Part shown: positions 55,143 through 64,000 of the stretch, in pieces
Numbering within the stretch: position 1 is the first letter of the stretch
Layout of the letters: each line of letters starts with the position of its first letter
Origin: Pelobates cultripes
Lineage: Eukaryota > Chordata > Amphibia > Anura > Pelobatidae
NCBI GenBank assembly: GCA_933207985.1
Contig: OW240916.1
Span: 137,730,122-137,794,121, forward strand
Direction: 5' to 3'
Length of the DNA stretch: 64,000 nucleotides
Program-made: the position numbers and the translations under genes
The notes under the pieces: generated by a model
What the model was told of the DNA's origin: nothing
Seen by the model: only the letters and a program-made list of their open reading frames with translations
Databases searched by the model: none

Positions 55143-56089
55143 GCAGGCACAGTCCCCACACACACACACACAAGCAGGCAGTCACACACACACAGGCATG
55201 CAGACAGTCACACACACACAGGCAGGCAGCCCACCCCCCCACACACAGGCAGGCAGTCACACACACAGTCACACACACAGGCAGGCAGACAGTCACACAC
55301 ACACACACACACACACATGCAGGAAGACACAGAGGCAGGCAGTCACACAAACAGTCACACACACACACACAGGCAGGCAGACAGTCACTTACACAGGCAG
55401 GCAGACACACAGGCAGGCAATCACACAAACAGGCAAACAGTCACACACACACAGACAGGCAGTCACACACACACAGGCAGGCAAGGAGTCACACAGACAG
55501 ACACACAGGCAGGCAGTCACACAAACAGGCAAATAGCCTCACACACACACACAGGCAGGCAAACACACACACAGGCAAATAGTCTCACACACAGACACAC
55601 ACACACACAGGCAGGCAGACACACACAGGTATGTAGTCACACACACACACACACACACACAAGCAGGCAATCACACAAACAGGCAGTCACACACACACAC
55701 ACACACACAGACTTACCTCTTTTCATTATGGCTGGAAGGGGGAGTGGATGCAGCTCCTGTGCAGCACTTACCAGGGGCTTCGGGAAGGTATTAGCCCTGC
55801 CTCCTGTTAAGCCCCGCCCCCGCAGCCTAGGTTTTTTTTTTTAATATGGACCCGGGTGGAGAATAAGGATATCCTCCACCTGGGTACCTGTTTTAGCTCC
55901 CCTGACACCAGCCATGTGGTCGGCCTGGGTCACAGCCAGGGAAGGAGTGGCAAGAGGTGCATTTACACAAATCAAAGTGATTTAACTTCTAAATAGCTTA
56001 GGACATAGCAGTGGGACTGTATGGGGCATGACCTATATAGCAAAACTGCTTCAGTAAGCAAACATATTTTTGATGTCTATAGTGTCCCT
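54237..56089 (+). mobile_element. TTAA MITE split by a hAT element
   Basis: TTAA then ATGGACACTATAGTCATC; far end CTATAGTGTCCCT then TTAA (56090-56093). The two halves resume across the hAT insertion at 54821-55928: GAGTCACAGCCAGGG on one side and GGTCACAGCCAGGGAAGGAG on the other. Confidence 0.82.
54821..55928. mobile_element. hAT-like element with GGCAGGCAGTCACACA array, 1108 bp
   Basis: It starts CAGGGCCTGCCTTAGGCC and ends ATGTGGTCGGCCTGG, flanked by a perfect 8-bp GTCACAGC (54813-54820 and 55929-55936). About 830 bp (54888-55715) is an irregular array of GGCAGGCAGTCACACACACA units. ACTTACCTCTTTTCATTATG and GC-rich sequence complete it. No transposase. Confidence 0.85.
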
Positions 56090-56183
56090 TTAAGTCCTAC
56101 ATATAGTATGTGCAGACAGGAATTGTTAACATGCATGATATGGATGAATAAAAAAGGGCTTGGGCATTTAACGATCACAATAT

Positions 56184-56701
56184 CAGGGCCATCTTAACAG
56201 CATTATAGGCCCCCAGGCAAAGCAGTGCACATACATGCAACCTCTTACAGTAATAAAAATTAGAATTATCGATAAAATTAAGCATATATATTGGTACCTC
56301 CAACAAAATCAGTGTTTAAACATTAAAAAACCATGCTGTACAGTAGAGATTAATCCACACGAACGTTTGGACATTATAGCATGAGCCTTGAAGTTGAAAA
56401 ACAAGAAATTCAACATAATAAATATACTCAGTTGGTACAGACGGAGATGCCACACTACGAAATTACTATGAATTATTTATTATTAATCAAACATTTTAAA
56501 AAATTTTTTGCAGATAATTGTTTTTTAAATGTCTAGTATACTGAGGTGATTAGTCCACCTAAAGTTTTAATAAAGAAGATTTAAAGATTCTTAATAAATC
56601 TCCTAGAATAATATACTGAAAAGATGGAAAGTGGATGGGGCCCCTGTGCTCATTGGGCCGCTGGGCAACTGCCCAGCATGTCTTGAGTTAAGATAGCTAT
56701 G
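56184..56701. mobile_element. hAT-like non-autonomous element, 518 bp
   Basis: It starts CAGGGCCATCTTAACAGC and ends TTGAGTTAAGATAGCTATG (complement CATAGCTATCTTAAC), with a perfect 8-bp CACAATAT at 56176-56183 and 56702-56709. GGCCCC motifs sit near both ends; the interior is AT-rich and non-coding. Confidence 0.88.
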
Positions 56702-56709
56702 CACAATAT

Positions 56710-57190
56710 CAAATAGATTATTAAACAAAGCCTGTATTCTTTTAGGTTACTTATATATCACGTCCAGGTCTTAAGCATTTATTTTTGCCTACACTACAGC
56801 ACACTTAAATAATCCTCTATAAATACGTTTATGTTGAGTTACAATATTTTATTTTGCAATTCTCATATTAGGGGACTCTTTCTCTCAAAGGCCCATCTAA
56901 GATCTGTCTTATCTCTCATCTCACATTTACTGTTGGTTATTCAGGTGCTTTAATAGCATACCATGTTTACTATTCTATTTGCATTATTTGTATCTATGGC
57001 TATGTTTGTCATTTATTGAAGCAGCTGTGCCTATAAACAGCAATTTTGCTATGACAGCAGTGTGACTAACAGTCTCCTTTGAGACCTGCAATAAAACAAC
57101 ACCATCATGTTCCTCTATAATAAATAGGCAAATAATAGCTTCATAAATCATTGACTGATGATATAAGAGAAATATTGACACTTTCTGAAA
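56710..57190. other. intron
   Basis: No feature recognised. Confidence 0.5.
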
Positions 57191-57194
57191 AACC

Positions 57195-58092
57195 TAATGT
57201 TTTCTATTTATATTATGATGACTGTTACCTCTATTCACACGGCCTCCCTTGGCAAACAAATCACTTCGATGACTATGACATGCAAATCTACCTGCCTTCT
57301 CCTGAACTTTCTCTGTCCCTTTTTAAAGGAACACTATAGGGTAGGAACACAAACATGTATTCCCGACCCTATAGTATTTAAAACACCATTTAGGTGGCTT
57401 GCCCCCCCCCCCCCCCCTTAGCCACATTAGAAAAGGTGACAACTCACCTTATTTCCAGTGCTGCACAAGTCGTCGACTCTGGCCCCATCCCCGATCCGCC
57501 TCCTTGGTGACATCATTACAATTTGCGATCTTTAGCCAAATTGACAAGGCTCAAATCAACAAGGAGGCTGGATGGGGGCTGGGCCAAATGCTGTTTTAGC
57601 CAGTCAGCAAAACCTCATAGAGATGCATTGAATCAATGAATTTCTCTGAGGAAAATTCAGTGTCTACATGCAGAGCATGGAGAAGTGGTCACTCCATCTG
57701 AGTGGCCACTTGGAGGTGTCTCTAGGGGGTTTCTCTGAAAAGCCTGTGTTTAAATGAAAATGCCTTAAGGCAATGGTTATACTCCCCAAAACAACTACAT
57801 TAAGTTGTAGTTGTTCTGGTGACTATAGTGTCCCTTTAATCGTTTATCCGTTTGCCTCTCTGCTAATCCTAACTGGATGGCAGCTTATTAACTTAAAATC
57901 AATCTCTCCACAACAGAATTTCTCATTATTCTTGCTTTAAACACTAATAATCACTCTAAGTAAATAGCACTACCACCAGCTCTACATCACAGGCTCGCTG
58001 CCTAATTTTGTGTTATGTTGTGCCATTCCCCTTGTATTGTAAAGTGCTGCGGAATAAGCTGGCGCTATATAAATACCAATAATAATAATTCA
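57195..58092 (+). mobile_element. L2 LINE fragment split by a MITE
   Basis: 57195-57322 (DDYDMQIYLPSPELSLSLF, the decayed YADD region) continues at 57840-58092 (NPNWMAA-like, then GGCTCGCTGCCTAATTTTGT and a jump to the L2 tail GGCGCTATATAAATACC plus AAT repeats). The body matches the L2 copy at 47600 but is more decayed and internally deleted. Confidence 0.8.
57327..57835 (+). mobile_element. TTAA-flanked MITE, 509 bp, intact ends
   Basis: TTAA at 57323-57326 and 57836-57839 brackets AGGAACACTATAGGG and GACTATAGTGTCCCT. It sits in an L2 copy, so the empty site is known from the paralogue at 47720. A run of about 17 C lies at 57401. Confidence 0.88.
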
Positions 58093-58334
58093 ACTGTAGT
58101 AATTCACAAACGAAGGATACCACACTCACACTTAGGAATCCAGGTGCTTATCAGGGCCAGGGTTGGCAAAACCCAGTTTAGTAGATAAAATAAATTAGGT
58201 CTATTGTAAAAAAAAGTGCAATGTTTTGGCCTATATAGAGGTGTTTATCAAGCCATTCAATTGTGGCACTGTTGGATAACTTTGGTGATTTATAATGGCA
58301 CTATTATGTCTGTTTTTTATTGCCAAGCTAGAGA
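58093..58334. other. intron with possible ribozyme-element remnant
   Basis: GTGCAATGTTTTGGCCTATA followed by GGTGTTTATCAAGCC resembles ends of frog elements related to those with GAAACGCG motifs, but it is too decayed to classify. Confidence 0.3.
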
Positions 58335-58338
58335 TTAA

Positions 58339-59192
58339 AGGGACACTATAGTCACCAGAACATCTACAGCTTATTGAATTTGTTCTGGTGAGTAGAATCA
58401 TTATCTTTAGGCTTTTTGCTGTAAACACTGTCTTTTCAGAGAAAATACAGTGTTTACATTACAGCCTAGTGATCACTTCACTGGCCACTCCTTAGATGGC
58501 TGTTAGAGATCCTTCCTGGGTCATGGCTGCCTAAAATGCATCCAAACATTCAGTGTCTCCTCCCTCTGCATACAGACACTGAACTTTCCTCATAGAGATT
58601 CATTGATTCAATTCATCTCTATGAGGAGATGCTGATTGGCCAGGGCTGTGTTTGAATCATGCTGGCTCTGCCCCTGATCTGCCTCTTTGTCAGTCTCAGA
58701 CAATCCTATGGGGAAGCACAGTGATTGGATCAGGCCACCACTTCTGATGATGTCAGCAGACAGCTTGTTTTTTTTTTTTCCAATTTGACAATGTTTATTG
58801 ATTTTTGGGGTACAGAAGAAAAGAAGGGTGGGGAAGTTGTTGACACATTAGCAAAGGCTTCTCATTAGTACAATCTGTGTGGATATCACATCTTTGGTTC
58901 GTACATTCACCATATACCCTTATTTCCCCCTGCTCTGTGTGCCAGTTCAACCTGTTCTGTCTCATGTTATATTCTTTAAGCAACAGTGTCCGTTTCGGTG
59001 AGCGACCTTTCATGTGCTGGAAGTTTTTTTTTTTTAGGCAAACAGCATGCAGAGCTACAACTTCAGGCTTGAATACAGTAAGATTTTTACTATATTTATG
59101 GAGGCATGAGGGGCCCGGGGGGGACTAGATGGTGGTGTTAACACTGTAGGGTCAGGAATACATGTTTGTGTTCCTGACCCTATAGTGTTCCT
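58339..59192 (+). mobile_element. TTAA MITE with nested L1-like 3' end
   Basis: TTAA, AGGGACACTATAGTCACC at the left; CCTATAGTGTTCCT then TTAA at 59193-59196. The same TTAA is also the left flank of the next MITE (from 59197). Confidence 0.8.
58769..59036 (-). mobile_element. 5'-truncated L1-like retroposon
   Basis: On the minus strand it ends with ATCAATAAACATTGTCAAAT then GGAAAA and a poly-A run (58769-58780): an AATAAA signal about 15 bases before the tail. A second T-run lies at 59025-59036. It is inserted in the MITE. Confidence 0.6.
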
Positions 59193-59196
59193 TTAA

Positions 59197-60166
59197 AGAA
59201 ACACTATAGTGTTAGGAATACAAATCTGTTATTATTAATTATTATTATTATGTTATTATTTATATTTCAAATTCCGTAGCGCTTTACAATGGGTGGATGA
59301 ACGGACATGTAGTTGTAACCAGACAAGTCGGACACACAGGAACAGAGGGGTTGAGGGTCCTGCTCAATGAGCTTACATGCTAGAGGGAGTGAGGTAAAGT
59401 GACACAAAAGGTAAGGATAGTATTAGACTAGTGACAGTTGCAAGAGACTAATCAGTTGGTAGCTATTAACAGTTTAATTGATTCACTGTTATGAAGAAGT
59501 CGGTTTTTAATGATTTTTTTTTAAGGAGTGGAGACTGGGTGAGCATCTAACGGAGGAGGGAAGCGAGTACCACAGGAACGGTGCAGGCCTCAAGAAGTCT
59601 TTAAGGCGAGCATCAGAGGTGGGAGTACGGACAGAAGATAGACTAAGTCTTCAGCAGATCATAAGGGCCTAGACAGGACATACTTGTGTATGAGGGAGGA
59701 TAGATAGGTTGGAGCAGCATTATGTAGAGATTTGAAAGCAAGAACCAGAATTTTAAATTGATCCCTATATCTTACAGGAAGCCAATGTAGGGACTGACAG
59801 AAGGGTGAGGCGTGGGAGGTGCGGATGGACAGGAAGATGAGCCTCGCCACCGCATTCATTATGTCCCTTTCCCCCTGTGCACCCACCTGGTCCTCCACCC
59901 CTTCATGAAAGTATTACGTAACCCTTTAAACACTTATCTGATTCCAGCGCCAATGTCCCTTGGGTCTTGCTTCACCTCCTCCTACGTCTGCCGATGGGGG
60001 GATCTTAATGTGCATGTGCAGCAAGCTCTGCACATGCAGTAGACCTTCCAAATAGGAAAGCATTGACTCAATGCTTTCCTGAGGGGTTTTGCTTGTTGCT
60101 GTCCTCATGCAAAGCACCCACAACACTTCAATGAGATGAAGTGGTCTGGGTGACTATAGTGTCCCT
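59197..60166 (+). mobile_element. TTAA MITE split by an L2 fragment
   Basis: AGAAACACTATAGTGTTAGG at the left and GGGTGACTATAGTGTCCCT at the right; the interior hairpin AAAGCATTGACTCAATGCTTT is shared with 15605-15913. The right flank has lost a clean TTAA. Confidence 0.65.
59228..59862 (-). mobile_element. L2 LINE, 3' end
   Basis: In reverse: NAVARLIFLSIRTSHASPF, SLHWLPVRYRDQFKILVLAF and LHNAAPTYLSSLIHKYVLSR, the C-terminus of L2 ORF2, then the 3' UTR and an AAT-rich tail (59228-59260). Very close to the 48150-48770 region of the other L2. Confidence 0.88.
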
Positions 60167-60170
60167 TTTA

Positions 60171-60850
60171 TTAACCTTCAATTACTGGAGAAATTAAAGG
60201 CTCCAGGTTTGACTGTTCATTGTCAGGTCTCCAAGTCAATGTGTCCATTGCAGACTGTGGTAGGTGAAATGTTGATGTATATCATCTACATTATACCCTG
60301 TACTGGAGTTAAAGGGAACATTACACTATATCAATCAAAATATCTATGTTTTATTGTCTTTAACAGTGTGGTAATGCACTAAATATGTCCTCAGACCTCA
60401 CCAGAATTCCATGATATCCCTGCTTTCTAGATCACTAAAATTATAGAGAAAAAGAGAAAGCGGTGGAGAGAGAGAAGAGAGATAGAGAGAGAAAGAACAA
60501 AGGAAATTAATATCTTGTAATAACTTTTTCATTTGTCAAACAGAATTTTGAAATAAGCTTTCAGAAGAACCTCCTTTTCGTATGTCTAAAGCATTTCTAA
60601 GCAAAAATGACACATAGAATTCAAAGTCGAGTTGTGATATTGGGGTTAAAGCAACATGAGATAATGCGACATGAGATGCAGATACGGTCTGATAGAAAAT
60701 AGACACCATTCTCAGAGGGTCATAAATATTTTGTGTAATCATCACAGAGTGAGGGGGGGAGAGAAAAAAAAAAAAAACAGCGCAGGAGATGGTTCCAGAA
60801 TGTACTCAAAGAATCCAGATTATGCATGAAGGAATATTTACAACCTTTGC
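60171..60850. other. intron with a GA-rich tract
   Basis: AGAGAGAGAAGAGAGATAGA at about 60466-60496. Nothing else recognised. Confidence 0.5.
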
Positions 60851-60855
60851 ATACA

Positions 60856-62179
60856 ACGTAAAGTAGTAAGTGTGCAGCCTGTACAACAGTGTAGATTTGC
60901 TTTCCCCTCAAAATAACTCAACACACAGCCATTAATGTCTAAACTGTTGGCAACAAAAGTGAGTACATCCCTAAGTGGAAATGTCCAAATTGGGCCCAAA
61001 GTGTCAATATGTTGTGTGGCCACCATTATTTTCCAGCACTGCTTTAACCCTCATGGGCATGGAGTTCACCAGAGCTTCACAGGTAGCCACTGGAGTCCTC
61101 TTCCACTCCTCCATGATGACATCACAGAGCTGGTGGATGTTAGAGACCTTGCGCTCCCCAACCTTTCATTTGAGGATACCCCACAGATGCTCAATAGGGT
61201 TTAGGTCTGGAGACATGCTTGGCCAGTCCATCACCTGTACCTTCAGCTTCTTTAGCAAGGCAGTAGTGGTCTTGGAGGTGTGTTTGGGGTCATTATCATG
61301 TTGGAATACTGCCCTGCGGCCCAGTCTCCAAAGGAACGGGATGATGCTCTGCTACAGTATGTCACAGTACATGTTGGCATTCATGGTTCCTTCAATGAAC
61401 TGCAGCTCCCCAGTGCCGGCAGCACTCATGCAGGCCCAGACCATGACACTCCCACCACTATGCTTGACGGTAGGCAAGACACACTTGTCTTTGTACTCCT
61501 CACCTGGTTGCCGCCATACACGCTTGGCACCATCTCAACCAAATACGTTTCTTAGTTTCATCGGACCACGGGACATGGTTCTAGTAAGCCATGTCCTTAG
61601 TCTGCTTGTCCTCAGCAAACTGTTTGTGGGCCTTCTTGTGCATCATCTTTAGAAGACGCTTCCAATTTGATTCAGTGTGCGGCATATGGTCTGAGAACTG
61701 ACAGACTAACCCCCACCCCTTCAACCTCTGCAGCAATGCTGGCAGGACTCATACGTCTATTACCCAAAGACAACCTCTGGATATGACGATGAGCACGTGC
61801 ACTCAACTTCTTTGGTCGACCATGGCGAGGCCTGTTCTGAGTGTAACCTGTCCTGTGAAACCACTGTATGGTTTTGCCCACTGTGCTGCAGCTCAGTTTT
61901 AGGGTCTTGGCAATCTTCTTACAGAGAGTTCTTTGCCATAAAGATGTTGAACCAGAGAGTGTGAGAGCGATAACATCAAATTTAACACACCTGCTCCCCA
62001 TTCACGACTCAGACCTTGTAACACTAACGAGTCACATGACACCGGGAGGGAAAATGGTTAATTAGGCCCAATTTGGACATTTCCAATTAGGGGTGTACTC
62101 ACTTTTGTTGCCAGCGGTTTAGACATGAATGGCTGTGTGTGGAGTTATTTTGACGGGTAAACTTTTGTGAGATACTGTA
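60856..62179 (-). mobile_element. Tc1-like transposon, left end truncated
   Basis: The right terminal inverted repeat ends TTTTGTGAGATACTGTA at 62179. The subterminal repeat CAACAAAAGTGAGTACATCC (60950) is mirrored by GGTGTACTCACTTTTGTTGCC (62090). The left end starts inside the terminal repeat (GTAAAGTAGTAAGTGTGCAG) and lacks roughly the outer 90 bp when compared with the start of the copy at 62191. Confidence 0.9.
61004..62001 (-). pseudogene. Tc1 transposase pseudogene
   Basis: From the ATG at 62001, about 110 codons are open: the paired-type DNA-binding region with LKLSCSTVGKTIQWFHRTGY and the GRPKKLS (GRPR-like) linker. A frameshift near 61680 and a small deletion follow. The catalytic half remains legible: SVMVWACMSAAG (first Asp region eroded), [11 protein letters not shown] (second Asp) and [14 protein letters not shown] (Asp-Pro-Asp-Leu plus the Glu). 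In-frame stops occur in this half (for example between ILK and KVGER, and after CDIL). It ends GGHTTY at a TGA, 61004-61006. Inactive; enzymes of this family cut and paste at TA sites. Confidence 0.92.
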
Positions 62180-62190
62180 AATACGTATAC

Positions 62191-62335
62191 AGTATCTCAC
62201 AAAAGTGAGTACACCCCTCACATTTCTTGTAAATCTTTTATTATATCTTTTCATGTGACAACACTGAAGAAATTACATTCTGCTACAATGTAAAGTAGTA
62301 AGGGTACAGCCTGTATAACAGTGTAAATATATATT
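62191..62335. mobile_element. second Tc1 fragment, left end
   Basis: TACAGTATCTCACAAAAGTG begins an intact terminal inverted repeat, followed by the subterminal region up to ACAGTGTAAAT, then AT-rich sequence. It starts only 11 bp after the end of the first Tc1 copy and carries no transposase. Confidence 0.85.
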
Positions 62336-62405
62336 TATATTTAATACAATGTTAAACAAAAATCGGCTCACCAGTCAAGCCATACGACACTTACTTTTCC
62401 CACAG

Positions 62406-62445
<40 letters not shown>

Positions 62446-64000
62446 GCACATAAACGTAAATACATATATAACTACACGTATAGAAGCACGCATATATGCC
62501 TGCATGCATTTGAGTATGGGAAAACATGTTACTATATAAACAGGTATAATAATAAACATGTCATCAGAATACATCTTAATATGTGGATACATGACAGACG
62601 AGTGAGATAATGATGGGGGTGGTGGGCATGTAAAACTTTAATAGTGGGACAGGAAACCCAAACACATTTAGTCCTCTATTTTTACTGTTAAAAAAATTTA
62701 ATCATTCTGGCTTCAAACAAAATCTCTACTCTCTCTCTCTCATCCGTATCTTATATCTAATCCATATGGAATGTTTTCTAATAGAGAAATGAGAAAATTG
62801 GGACCCTTCTCAAGATGATGTTATGAATCTCTTTCTGCACCTTTGAGCATCAAGAGTCTCTCTATAATTAGAAACCTAATTGATCTTTAATGATTTTTTT
62901 GTGGAATGTTGGGCAAGCTTTATAATGTAAAACCAATGAGGCTACGGTTGTCATGTCGATTGAGAAAAATAATCTCAAATTCTTTAATGAAAATGCTCAT
63001 ACCATAACCATCTGTCATTTATTTTAGTTATATAAAGGACACAGACTCAGAAATAGTCCCCAATTGTACGTCTCTAAATACATTGCAACCTGCGACTCAT
63101 AGTGCCGAATCAAAAAATGATCACCTAAAGTAGCGATGGCTAAACTTGGCACTCAGGAAGTACATTTCCCATACTGCTGGTAAGCATATGGGTTTTTTGT
63201 TTAGAAAAAAACTGATGAGAATAAGAAAAGAAAAGGTGAGGATGCATGAGGATAAAAGGTATGTGTATAACAAACATAAAGAAACATGGACATATCTAAA
63301 AAAGTTGCAGTATGTGGGTATACGTATATATATGAGACTGGAAGTGGGCATAAGCATAAATACTGTAATAAACTTAACACTGTATGATAAATAATCTGGC
63401 ACAGAACCCCTTCCAAGATGGAACCCTAGATCTGCCCTGCCGTCAAATAACTTCCGTTTTTGGCAGCTTTATCAGTCAGGGGCAATGTCAGTTGTGTACT
63501 CTACTGCAGGTGCAAGAGTACAAAACAGTGGTTTGTCAGATCTTCCATAGTTCTTCTTGTGCATGCTCAATAACATGTAATATACATGTTATTTATGGCA
63601 TCTATTGCACATCATGCCAGCTGATCAGAAATGTCAGGATATAATATTGCTAGATTTTGCACAAAGTCGGATCCTACATTAGACAAAGTAAATTACACCT
63701 GTCAACACATGCTTTTCTTACAGACTCTATCTATATGAAATACTTACAAGTGACAGTGCTGCTTTAAGAATGATGGTCTATGTATTTAGACATTATGGCT
63801 GTAGAGAGATCTGTGTATTTACTTTTATACAAATCCAGGAAAGGCCCTAATTTAAATTACATAGGAATGTTATAAATGTCAGAAGATATGCAACATGAAA
63901 TTTATTTTGAAGCTGTGACTCCAGAGCTCCTCTTAAAGGTGTGAAATATTAAAATGTTACATATGAGTTGCCTCTAAGTTTAGCTTCAATGTAATTTACC
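62336..64000. other. intron with (TA)n
   Basis: A TA dinucleotide run at about 62408-62438. The rest is AT-rich intron with no recognised exon or element. Confidence 0.5.

Noticed and set aside
54851..55844. Long frames with repeated QAGSHTH or VCVTACL sequence
   Set aside because: These arise from the GGCAGGCAGTCACACA array inside the hAT element at 54821-55928.
60975..61652. A 225-codon plus-strand open frame
   Set aside because: It is the antisense shadow of the Tc1 transposase pseudogene; the sense strand shows the family motifs.

Overview
This window reads as a vertebrate, almost certainly an anuran amphibian, nuclear genome. The evidence is the repeat fauna: L2 LINE tails ending in GCGCTATATAAATAA plus AAT repeats, Tc1 elements, many hAT MITEs with CAGGGC or TAGTGATG termini, a LINE tail ending in repeated ATGTAACT, and elements carrying GACGAAACGCGT. 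No bacterial-style gene exists here; nearly all of the short open frames are chance or repeat-derived.

One host gene is supported: a TRPM-family cation channel, best matched to TRPM3, on the minus strand. Four consecutive exons at 27655-27576, 19446-19242, 16868-16655 and 8324-8200 have splice sites and reading phases that join without a break. They give 624 nt, or 208 codons, of the cytosolic N-terminal MHR region. Everything else is intron: 8.1 kb, 2.4 kb and 8.3 kb between exons, 36 kb upstream of the first exon seen, and 8.2 kb downstream of the last. Neither gene end is in the window, and miR-204, known in a TRPM3 intron of other vertebrates, was not seen.

The introns are a layered transposon record. 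1-7.4 kb is a nested pile: a minisatellite-bearing hAT-like element, a 2.2-kb near-perfect palindrome with a 15-bp target duplication and hammerhead-ribozyme-like cores, a foldback carrying a 37-bp minisatellite, and two solo LTRs. 9-12 kb is a CR1/Rex1-type LINE split by later insertions. 12.8-16.3 kb and 20.4-21.8 kb hold GC-rich hAT-like elements with long (GT)n-type arrays. 23.7-24.8 kb is a solo LTR, and 25.4-26.5 kb is another array-bearing element. 28-47 kb is mostly quiet intron with a few palindromic hAT MITEs, an inverted pair of LINE 3' pieces, a retroposed insert, a ribozyme-like element and a third copy of the solo LTR family inside a possible decayed retrocopy. 47-62 kb contains L2 LINE pieces, at least seven TTAA-flanked MITEs (some nested) and a broken Tc1 transposon.

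The most notable signals are three solo LTRs of one family, each with its own perfect 5-bp target duplication; non-autonomous transposons that repeatedly carry internal tandem arrays; and the palindromic element with ribozyme-like motifs in mirrored arms. All family names come from recognition by eye; no database search was run.
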